Positions 46,401 to 56,600 of a stretch of 64,000 nt of DNA are shown here, piece by piece. The DNA is from Robiginitomaculum antarcticum DSM 21748. Lineage in GTDB: Bacteria; Pseudomonadota; Alphaproteobacteria; Caulobacterales; Maricaulaceae. The first letter of the stretch is position 1, and each line of letters begins with the position of its first letter. The notes under the pieces were generated by a model, which had not been told where the DNA came from, did no database searches, and worked only from the letters and a program-made list of their open reading frames with translations. The stretch lies in assembly GCF_000365025.1 (NCBI RefSeq), contig NZ_KB823012.1, positions 372,001 through 436,000 on the forward strand. Direction: 5' to 3'. A program made the position numbers and the translations under genes.

Positions 46401-47043
46401 TGAGGGTTTCCCGGCCCAGCTCAGTCATTTTATCGACAGCAAAGGCATTAAGCCGACGGCAATGGGCTATATGACAGTTCAGAATAATCTTGTGTTGGCA
46501 GATTTACCAAAAGACTGGTTCGGTCTAGCGATAAAATTGGATATGGGCTCGCTCAGCGATACGGCGGGCGCCGCAGGGCTTGAAGCTTTTATGATTCTCG
46601 CATGGGGCACGCAAAAAAACCAAATCTTTGTCGGGCTTGAAATTAAAGGCTACGGCCTGAGCGGGTCCTCTGACGAACTGTCTCTGCTTGGCGTGCTTAA
46701 ACTGAAAATGTACTCCCTGTCACTTCGCAAAGGAAACCGCGAGGGGGACAAGGGTTGGGCCTTGATGATGCACGGTATGACGCTCAAAATCTTTAGCAAA
46801 TCCCTCCCGCCAAGCGGCAGTTTCGACTTTTATCTTTTCGGAAATCCCGATCCTGACGGAAGCGCTAATAATTTTGGATGGTATGGTGCTTATGTTCAGG
46901 ACGTGGAAGACAAAGAGTCCGCCAAGGCTGTCACCGATAGCCGAAGGCCTCGATTGCCGCAAGCCGAATATACTTTCCCGAATTTAATTTCAAAAGATGA
47001 TCCCCTGCCTGTGACCATACGCGGGCGCGGTAGGCGTACCTAA
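43453..47043 (+). CDS. Large uncharacterised protein, 1196 aa
   Basis: I do not recognise a family with confidence. The frame opens at a TTG (43453) followed by His-rich sequence and CPHC (HHQHSHTQCPHCDRSG); the true start may differ, because an in-frame stop lies about 27 bases upstream of the TTG and no strong ribosome-binding site precedes it. There is no signal peptide or membrane segment. The protein is beta-rich. A Pro-rich linker (VVPPPPPEQSKNKK) near residue 580 divides it into two halves. The second half has repeated phrases such as FSNIDNFDIFSFDNLAFSNLAL. It is followed after 31 bp by two more genes in the same direction and of similar style, and was probably inherited with them. 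Confidence 0.8.
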   Translation: MHHQHSHTQCPHCDRSGVALNPFVLSNEFGTGNVYLGSITEASPLQTKLLFTVVFIPAEQSDPPNQYTLEAAWGSKDGRLFILGEMLSDAKTFLADVDRMEFDLSEGLVWILNPNSKRSNWIYSAFKLSALVDAKRQLLNDVTLNLSDERAGYILKLAKKSDIALDAVLNILRISHVTASPQFGRGTTLLPVKSPGLSCDISNVTGVSFDFEFDIPGKEDLAVWLNNLDVGLRYSVVNDGTIKSIRYPVFSSHKLLDGVTASAKIVPLNFLEPAASYITLSRDSDKTDIFLTNFRTVTGRAATFALGGQSIKLYFAQATSDTYTLVPSGKFKFKITEQLRDSEEVNPLLVSDPEDYELACGASGTEYFRIPKLARDILFIDFMPGCPGHSVAVDADTFGLDRTTVTSWVRFGFGQTADVTALEYYAQPEGQATLFMASQPAGSAKVPLLPYQPMIAAHIGPGDSAPILPWVPLAGVDIAARDAAIGLESTAIAPTRKSIFSDAEYSKFLDGHLHSGLPSNTAFEVDGSYTAITPRGLEASFTTTGSAETWDAVHLARLFDTDSGTNINSGRIVLGQYPPVVPPPPPEQSKNKKINSEDVEPLQKIVEPLKSALLTNQQFIVITDGSKIQPFFQGDNAKVKLKGWEFLLSPEHWDSHGTIMIVKSAITSLRDLAFDSGAWTSGGVFNRNVTIAAKALQTIIIESEQEYDNLAEKQLSAVGPAQGSPSDLEYFVQNVLRSPDWNGTLFLNANLGSFPDDLAGLRAGIQPGGLFAHHLGITQTPFENLKELQSNSSDMFGLIRYADTRTEFGQSNTYDFRVQDLGVLFRNSQVRDFRARINIHLANLFGQYARDEDGGPAIADLIGIRHRRANADAYMFTAEKENTFKLGGEILTHVEIIHGEFETVSVDPSATGTTSTRFLFAGQAKFSNIDNFDIFSFDNLAFSNLALNMRFQNDKPLHPEFEFSTETTVLDGPLSDVRGGSLYEGFPAQLSHFIDSKGIKPTAMGYMTVQNNLVLADLPKDWFGLAIKLDMGSLSDTAGAAGLEAFMILAWGTQKNQIFVGLEIKGYGLSGSSDELSLLGVLKLKMYSLSLRKGNREGDKGWALMMHGMTLKIFSKSLPPSGSFDFYLFGNPDPDGSANNFGWYGAYVQDVEDKESAKAVTDSRRPRLPQAEYTFPNLISKDDPLPVTIRGRGRRT

Positions 47044-47074
47044 CCCTTTACCTTAACTTGAACTGGAGAGACAT

Positions 47075-47569
47075 ATGACAATTACAACACAAGGATCCGT
47101 CAGTCTGAAGATTGGCGGGAAAGATATCAAGCTGAATGGCTTGGTAGGGGGAACCTTACAAGTTGGGTTTCGCGAAAAAAACGGCGATGATCCGATTGTT
47201 TTGGGAAAATTCAAAGACATTGTTACAGATGTCGCCACTGCGATTTTGGAACCGGCTGATGCGACCAAATTCGAGACTGAGTTTAATGCCAGAGTTACGG
47301 ATTTAAGCACAACCGCAGGTCCGTTAGGCGCAATTGGGGCTAAGCTTTTATCAAGTTCATTGATCGTCACCGACCTCGCTATTTCCGCAACTTATGATGA
47401 CACGGCCGGGACTTTAACTGTTGACAGCGCCGCCTTTGGTTTCCGGGTCGAATTTGACGACATCAAGCTCGGTCCGGTCGAACTTGTCGGATTTGGAGTT
47501 CTGTTTGAATATAGCGTCACAGCAAAAACCGGCAAATTAACCTCAAGAGCCCAGTCCAAAACCGGTTAA
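47075..47569 (+). CDS. Uncharacterised beta-rich protein, 164 aa
   Basis: Starts after GGAGAG with an ATG at 47075. The sequence is composed of short strands (VSLKIGGKDIKLNGLVGGTLQVGF, in part; GFRVEFDDIKLGPVELVGFG) and has no signal peptide, Cys or catalytic motif. It sits between the 1196- and 3342-residue proteins and resembles the beta-rich glycine-spaced stretches in both, so the three may assemble together. This is inference from style and context. Confidence 0.75.
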   Translation: MTITTQGSVSLKIGGKDIKLNGLVGGTLQVGFREKNGDDPIVLGKFKDIVTDVATAILEPADATKFETEFNARVTDLSTTAGPLGAIGAKLLSSSLIVTDLAISATYDDTAGTLTVDSAAFGFRVEFDDIKLGPVELVGFGVLFEYSVTAKTGKLTSRAQSKTG

Positions 47570-47595
47570 TTTTACGTCCTTTTACTGCTTCGCAG

Positions 47596-47616
47596 GCGCC
47601 GCGACATGAGCGGCGC
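47596..47616 (+). terminator. GC-rich hairpin between the 164-aa and 3342-aa genes
   Basis: GCGCCGC (47596-47602) pairs with GCGGCGC (47610-47616) across seven bases, 30 bp before the giant gene start. It lacks a T run and may tune transcription or translation of the giant gene rather than stop it. Confidence 0.35.
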
Positions 47617-47646
47617 TGATCATCGTCCAATGGATAATATATCAGT

Positions 47647-50600
47647 ATGACTGAAATCACGAAAGTTTCGACAATATACGGAGAAATTTCTCTGTTCGAT
47701 ATCCCGTTCAAATTGAGCGGATCGTACACAACCGTTACGGACAGTACGACGAAAGAGACTGTAAATACTGTCAAATATACTGTTCGGGTTATTGATAAAA
47801 CACTTGGCGAGGTTTTGAACTACATATTGAGTGTCGTGAACGGACCCGAGCTTAATTTAGATCCGCCTTGGAACGTCATTACCGATATCAAACTGGATAA
47901 ATTCGCCTTTGAAATCGAAACGTCCAACGGGCAATCAAAATACGGCTTTAGCTATACGGATCTGGGTATTGATCTGCCATTTTTAAAAATGGACACGCTC
48001 AAAGTTCTGTATCAACCGCAGTCGAAAACCAAAGCGAACAAATCTTTCGATGTCAGCATTTTTGGATCGTTTTTAGGTATAGATTTTTCGGACAATCCGA
48101 TCACTTGGGATGCTCTAAAAGAGCAGCCGCCCGCAACGCCAGCTGGCAGTGATAAAACGTTCAAGCTAGAATACCTAGGGCTAGGCCAGCGGGTTACACT
48201 GAGCGATATCTCTGATCTTGATACAGTCAAAAAAGTCATTGACGCTTTGCAAAACTCCTACGCCGTTGTTGATGAAGAAGCGGCAGATCCCCTGGCGGGC
48301 AGTAAGGCACCAAGCTTGGTATACGACGAAGCGTCAACGTGGCTGATTGGTGCGCGGTTTTCAGTGCTGGAAACGTTTGATTTTTCCGGGATTTGGAATG
48401 TGCCGTCTCTCGCAGGGGCGCGGATCGGCCTGCGCGGCGAACGGGCTAAATCTCTTGGCGGGTTCGAATTTGAAATTCTCTACCGCCGGATCGCCGAAGA
48501 TCTCGGGCAATACCATATGGAGCTGGTTCTTCCGGATGTGCTGCGACGTTTTAATGCCGGCGCAGCGTCTGTAACTTTGCCGATAATCGGCTTGGATATT
48601 TACACAGATGGAGGCTTTAAAATTGATTTGGGTTTCCCGGAAAATCTAGATTTTTCAAGATCGTTTACATTAGAACTCATCGTCCTTGGCGTACCGGTAA
48701 CAGGATCACTCGGCCTGTATTTCGGCGTTCTCAGTCCGAAAGCGGTACCTGATATCCCGGCTATCACAGGTGGTGAATTTCGTCCCGCAATTATTGCGGG
48801 TGCGGGCTTTAGGATTGGCGTCGGAAAATCCTTTACCGCAGGAATCCTCGATGCGGGCATATTTGTCGGCATTGAAGGCCTACTTGAAGGTATTGTTGCT
48901 TTTTATGAGCCGTTTGAAGTTACCGAGCCCAAGGCAACATTTTATAAAGTTTCGGGACATCTGCAACTCACCGGACATATTTGGGGCTCAGTTGATTTCA
49001 AGATCATCAAAGCAGCTGTCGATCTCTACGCATATGTTTCGGCGAAAGTGGATTTTGAATCCTACAGAATGGCGATGGTGGTTTTTGAAGCCGGGGTCCG
49101 CCTAAAACTGTCTATTAAAGTGGGCATAGGGTGGTTCTCATTTACCGTCGATCTCTCATTTGATGCTAATGTCCGCGCAGAATTTCCGATTGGCGATGAC
49201 AGCCCTACGCCTTGGATTATTGATCAGACGGTCGGCACGAGCTGGGCAGAACGCATTGGACCGGTGGCCTTCCGCAGACTGCCTGACGGTAAAGTTATAA
49301 CTGACGAGATTTTCGACCGTCTTCTCTATGACAATTATGAGTTTGCAACCCGCAAAGTCCCATATACCGCCGCCGAAGACAAAATTGCTTTGGAGTTACA
49401 TTTTATTCCGGTGACAACGGTTGGCGTAAAGGGCGATGCTCCGAGTGTAGGGATATCGGACAGCGCCAGCGGCAACGTTAATATGGTTGCAACGCTTGCC
49501 GCGCGAACCAACCGCAATGTAGAGGCCGGTGAGGCTCTTTCGCCAGCGGAAGAATTTGTGCTCGCTGCGTTGGATTGGTCTATACTTGAGATAAAGAACA
49601 AAAAAGCCCAGCTGGGCGCGGGTATTGACGAGAGTGTAATCTCCGCATCCGATCTACGCTTTATCAAAGAAGACCTTGATCAGACAGCTCCTAAAACACC
49701 GATCAATATGCCGGCCATGGAACGGTTCTTGACAGAATTTATTACGCTGACAATCTCTAAGCCGGATAGTTTGGCCAAGGATTCCCAAGTCACGCCTTTC
49801 CCGATGATTCCTTTTCTGACCCTTGAGGCCGGGAATGCAGATGCCGCGCCGACTTACACAGCAGATTTTGAAACGACGCCGATGTGCTCTGCGCAGTACC
49901 AGAAAAATATAGCCGCCTATTTTGACGCTCTAAATTCACAGAGCCCGCCATCATCGCCTTTTATAGCCGACACATTCGATCCTGAATATGAGACGCTATC
50001 TATGGCCGGCCTCATATATGTCGACTGTTTCAAACTCGTCCTACGGTCGATTGTCGGCAAGGCCCTTGATGAACTGACCCTGCTGAAGAATGCCGCAAGC
50101 GGCGCAACCTTGCAGGATATTGCGAGTAAATACGGGCTCGATAGCGAAGCCGCATTTGAACGTATGGTTCTGGCCAATACGGACAATAAAAACCTGTTTG
50201 CGGAAGGCAGTGAACTTCTGATCGCGCAGCAGGCTGAACGGTTGTCTGAGGGCAAGACAATTAACGGGATTGCCGGAAAATTTAGAGTCGCAAAACTGGC
50301 TGCCGCAAAATATCTCGCTTCGCAACGTATCTTGGCTGAAGGCCAAAAAATGACTGTGAAGGGCGCTCAATATTTTATTATGCCCACTGATACGCAGCAA
50401 AGCATCTTGACGGCAACCGGTATGAGCGATTGGACCAAGATCGAAAAAGCTAATCCGCATTTTGACTGGTCTTATCCGCAACTCCCGATCACATCGCCGC
50501 CAACGCCGCCTTGGCCGGAACACTATCCGGTATTGCACCTGCCCGCAGGGCAATGGATTAATCTTCCCGATCTAAGGATTACAATACCTGAGCAATGCAC

Positions 50601-53600
50601 ATTGCAACGGCTTTGCGATGCCTACAATACAAGACTCCCGGATTTGATTGAAGCTGACATACCGCTCCAGTCAGATGGACTGGCGCTTAAAACGCTTAAT
50701 GCTCATATTAATGACGGCGAAACATTTAATGAGCTGATGGCCCGTTATGGATTTACAGGTCTCGTCGAAATGGAAAGCGCGCTTGAGGATAATGCCGGTA
50801 TTATGCCGACGGGATCTGCGCTCGCCATACCCCAAGGAAATTATATTATAAAAAGGGGCGACAACCTCTATGCGCTCGCCGACACTTTGCAAATCGGCGC
50901 TGACGCCATTTTGGAGGCCAATAAAGACGCGCCGTGGAAATTTGTGCCGCGTCCTAACACCCCAGAAGCCTTGCCGACAGGAGTGGAAATTATTCTTCCT
51001 GCCGTTGATCACTATGTTGTCGGTGAGACCGATACGCTTAAATCTATCGGGCGGACGTTCGGCCTGACCTGGGTGCAAATTGCCGAGCACAATGCGGCTA
51101 CGTATAAGTTGCAAGCTCTGGCGTCTATAATTCTGCCGCCTTTGGTCAGGACAGCGGCGGCGACAGGAGATGACGCCAATACGCCGTCTGTACTGGCGCA
51201 GAAATTTGCAATCCCGCCTGAAGCCGTTGTGAGAGCCAATCAAGGCATGACGTCCGGTCAGGGACAAAACGCAAAACTTGGCACCGTCCTTGTACCGGAC
51301 TGTGAGATTATTGATCGCGCGGAGCTAGTCGAACTTCTCTCAGCCGGGGATCTAGAAAGCGCTTTGGCGTCAACATCCAGAGAAATGGCGCGCTTTCTGA
51401 TGGTGGGGTTACGTTTACCGGCGCCAGGCGGGACAGCCGAAACGGCTGTGCCGGACGAGACGGAAGCATTATACCCGTTATATACGCTTACAGGTCAACA
51501 ATTTGCCGCCCCCGCTGCTCCGACTGTGAGTGATTGGGTGGAGCTAAAATGGAATGATTCAGATGATGCGCTGCGGATGAGAGAGCTGTGTGTCGGCGCC
51601 GTAGATCCTGTTAAAATCAATTTGGCCGAGCCCGATATTAGTCTTATCACATCCTTCCGGACTGCGCTGACGGATCTGCCCGGCCTTCAACCGAAACTCT
51701 TGTCCGTCTCGGCTTATCCCGCGCTTGAACAGGTCGCTATCGAACGCGCTTTGGGGGCGTCGACAAGGTGGTCGATTGCAGAGCCGCTAACATTTATAGG
51801 GGATATTCCCCCGGTCGCGACAGATGCTCCCGCTGAGCCTAGCCAGCAGATATATTTACATGACATACCCAATGCCATGCGGGAAATCCTGCCCATGCCG
51901 ACTGATCCGCAGAGAATACTTTATGTCGAAGAGACTGACTCGGATCCGATAATTAATAAGAAAAGCCGTAAGATTATTCAAAATGTGGCATGGGCCACAC
52001 GCCTGGATCTCCAGATTAATCAATTGGGTAATCCCGGAACAGAAGATGGAACGCTACCTCATATTTACGAGGCCGTATCGTGCACGTCACAAACCCAATC
52101 CGATCTGGAAGGGCTGCGGCAATATCTGCACGCGGCCGGCAAGGATAGTCCCGTCGACTTGTACCTTCTTTTCCCCAGCGGTGAATTGTCATCAACTGCC
52201 GGCGCATTGCGCTCGGACGTTATACCGGCTGACCAACTCAAAAATGTTGTCATGGTCAAATCCAATTTGTCGACCTTCACAAATCCGGGTGTCGTGCTTA
52301 AATCCCGTGAGCAGATATTCGGCGATACGGGTGATTTTAGTTCTGCAGGTTTTGATACGCCTGTCGCGTTCCTAGAATTATTATGGCAAATCAGCGTAAC
52401 AAATGCCGGCGGATTTTATTTGGATTATGGCGTGCCGGCTGACGGACCGGGCCTTCCCGATTCTGTTTTCAAGGATGGCGAGTCCGCGACAATTTCCATT
52501 CTGGCCGTCCTTCGCTCTTCACCGACAAAGCGCGATAGCATTGCGCCGCGTCGGTTTCATAATGTTGTAATCAACGGCGAAAACTTAACCTCGGATAGCT
52601 CCACTCTATTGGTTTGCGCGCATAATCACGACGTCACTATCACCTCTGCTCCTGCTGACCCGCAGACGACACAGTCTCTGACCCAGATTGCAGGGCTCTA
52701 TAGCATTACCGTTGCGGAGTTAGGCCTCATAAATGCGACAACGCCCAATCTGCTTATCGTTGGAAGCACGATAGAGTTGCCACCCACTGCTGAGACTCCC
52801 CTCAGCTACAGCGTAGAGGCCGGAGATGATTTACTGACAGTAGCCTTAGCACTCGGATTACAGCCGGGGCCTCTGAGCGAACTTATCAAAGACAGAACCG
52901 ATATTTTGTTCGCCGGGGCCAAAATGCAAATCTATGCAGAATGGGTTAGCGCAACGAATAAGGTAGCGATGGGCAATGGCGGTATTCGTATTGTCCGGCC
53001 AGTTCCTGTCGAACCGCCGCCCCCGCCTCCGCCGTCTTCACTCACCGCGTTAACGCAAGACCCTCACTATATTCTCCAGACATATTTCAATCTGATGGGG
53101 TATGGCTTGCAAAACAATACGGTTTTCAAGGCCAGTCCTCAGGGATTGCCTTTGCAGCCCAATGACCCGGACGAGACGCAGCGTAACGGTCTCTACGCCA
53201 TGGCAACCGGCACGCCGCAGCCCTGGACATATCAAAGACGTATACCGTTGTCGAAATGGGCGAACACCGAAGATTTCGACCTGAGTGGCACGCTTGATCC
53301 TTATGCGGGCTTAGGCGGAGTGGCAAAGATCGAATTCGGTTTTCAGGATATTTTTGGCAATAAACTACCCCGCAATGACGCGCCTTTAACAGTAAACTGG
53401 AACCCGCTTTACCGGGATCCCTTGACGCCTGTACATGCATGGCCATCCACAACGTTGTCGTATTACTTTGAAACAGACAAACAGAGCGCAAGACGTCTCG
53501 TCAGCAAAATTAAATTTGCGCCGGCAGGCTATGTGGGCGCTGTCGGTGTGTCGTATAAACGATTGGTTGCGCGGGCTTTGGCTGATCAGAAAAAGTTCTC

Positions 53601-56600
53601 GGATATATATTACCAAGTCGTAGATCACCGCGTGCAGGCAAAAATCGTTACAACACTGCAACATGATGAAGCTGAGGGCGTGGATTCAGAAAATCTGGCG
53701 CGATTGTCCAAAGATGCTTTTAATTATCTTGCAGCTGTTTCAGCTCTTTGCCCGGTCACGCATAAAATTTTACCTGATGACTGCCTCGATACCATTGCGC
53801 AAACTTATGGGGTCTCAGCCCTGGATATTGGCGAGCATGCCAGTCAAAGCGCGGCGCTGCTATCGCCAGGAAAAACGATCGTCGTTCCGGCCAAAATTAC
53901 CTTGCAACCGGCCATGTCATTTAACTCGATCATCAAGCAGTCAGGCCGCAAACTGGACCTCGCTCAGATTGCCAAGCTGAATGAGAGGCTCATCCTATCA
54001 CCCGGAATAATACTCAAAATTTCAGGTGATGACTTCACCGTACCTTCAGGGTCAACATTGGAAAAAATTTCCGGTACTGAGCATGTGTCAGTTGAGGATA
54101 TTGCCCAGGAAAATGCCAGTGTTGAGGGAATATTTCCGGCGGGGAAAACGTTTAATATCGGCCAGTTTACCCGTAAAATAGGCTCGTCAGAGACGCTGAA
54201 GAGTATCGCGCATAACTTAACGCTTGCCTTGCCTGATTTGATTGCTGCCAATGCGCAGACAGATATTCTGGCTGTGGATCAAAGCGTGGAAATTCCACTT
54301 CATCTGACGTTAGAAACTAAGCCGGTCTGCTCACAGCTTATCAACGGCGAACAATCTCTTAAAGATTTTGCGGAAAAATTAGAAGGATCACTCCGGGATA
54401 TCGGCACGGCGAATTCGGATTTGTCGGGAATTTTGGCGGTCGGCCAAAAAATCTATTATTCAGCGCCGAATTCAAATGGGTCTGACGAAGTCGAAAAAAT
54501 TCAAGATAATGACACTCTGTCAACGATCGCCAGACGTATTGGCGAAAAAATTCATAATCCATCCGTCGTTGCGGCTGATCTCGCATCATATGAAAAAAAT
54601 GCGGTGAACACAAAATTGTTCAACGCCGGGTCGAGGCTTTTAACCCCGCCTATACGCGTAACTGTTTTCATGTCGATCTTGTCCAGTAAGGTACCTGTCG
54701 ACCCAATATTTGACCTCGCGACCCAATTGGTATTATGGCGCAAGGACAGTGATATTGACCCCGCCTTTGCGCGATCTGATAATGTAAGAACAGTCAGTAG
54801 CGTTATTCCGCCCCGCTTACCTTCAAGCTTTACGCCAGACCAGCGCGGTACATTGGTTGCCTTTGCTGATAACTTTCAAGAAATTTTCGAATATCTTAAA
54901 CTTGGAACAGGGCCGGATAAAATTATTTCAAGTGTTAAGCTTGTCGCAGGCGATGATATTATCGACAAAGACTCAAAACTTATCGTTGTGAATTGGTCCA
55001 AAGAGGGATTGGGCGCGACTGTGCAGCCTGATCCTTCCTTTTTCGCGCCAAAGCCTCTGCTGACAGAGCTCTGGAACGCTAAGGATGTTGAAATTTTCCC
55101 CTATGTTCCGGGACAGCCCTTGCGGCCCGCGCCGGATGCATTCACGAAAACGAATTTCGCCAATGCCGATATTGAGCGGTGGGCGCAGATATTACTGCGG
55201 CGGATCGACAGGGTTTTGCTTGCCGATATGGGGCCGGTTTTGCGTAAATTATCGATTGCAAATTATGATACGCTTATCAAAGCCAAGAGAATGATTGCGC
55301 AAGCCGTTGCTGGACGGACCAGTCTAATTCTTGCCCAGACTGATAATCAAACGCCTGATACTGCCAGCGCGCAGAAAACACTCCTCCAGCAATTGCTGGT
55401 GGAGTTAAGTACTACATATAGAGGCGGTACAGTGGTTCAGTTTGATGTAACCGCAAACGCCCCTGACGGCCTTTGGACGCCTGAGACCGCGCCGCGCATA
55501 TTATGCGGGCTGTCGCCTAAATATTTCAAGCTCAATGATGATTCTAAAAAAGCGACTTTGGATATAGTGGCGGAAAAATTCGGGGTGCCGGCTCTGCTGA
55601 TAGCTTATGTCCTGGAAGACACATCTAATATTCTGGATGTCGGTAAAGCGCTTCCCTTTGATAAAAACCGCAAAATTAAAACAAGCGATACGATCAGGAC
55701 TCTCCTTACAGATGCTAAAGAGCAGCAGACACCCCTAACATTGGAGCAACTGGTTGAAGCCGTTCACAATAAACCGAATTTCCTCAAGCCGGGTGCAGGC
55801 ATTCCTGTCTCGCAAAGATCGTCTGCGACCTCAAATGATGACTCCTTTGCCTCATTACTTGTGAGGCTTACGCCGGGGCTGATATCGCGCGATCGTGTCG
55901 ATGATGCGATCAGAGTTTTAACGACAATGAATGGTGATGAACCGGGCGTGTTTGAGCCCGGCATTAAACTTTCACTTAAGGTCGGCGATAAAACCTTTTC
56001 TTGCGAAACGAAAGAAACTGACACTATAAACGGGCTGACTAAAAAATTAAAAGCGCAAACGGCGATTGATTTCGTAAATGCTTTTTATGTCACGACACCT
56101 CTACTCGCCGCAGATAAGACCTATAAATTCTTGTCATTATATCCGTCATCGACGATTTCTTCGAGCAAGCTGGCTTTTTTCAAAAGCACAGATGCGACGC
56201 CGAATAAATTTAACACAGTCTATGTGACCTCCGAACCGGATGATGCCAGTAGCGTCGTTTTTGATATTGGATATGAAGTCCAAGCTATGGAATACCGTAT
56301 TCATGATGATGCGAACGCTCACGGCTATCAAGGGTCTGACTGGCTAACCTTCATCGACTGGAAACATAGCGCGACTATGGGCAGTGTAGAAATTCCGATA
56401 CCCAACCGGCAATTCCCAATTCCACCGACAATCTTGTCTCATGATGTCTTGCCGGTCGTGAAAGACGGCAAAGTCGATCCCGATAAATTATTTGAAGCGA
56501 CGCAATTTAACTATCTCATGACCTTTAGCTTCGAGGCGGCTACGCAAGACGAAATTGCCTATATTCCGCACTATAATGTCGTCAAAGACGGGCCTTCTGT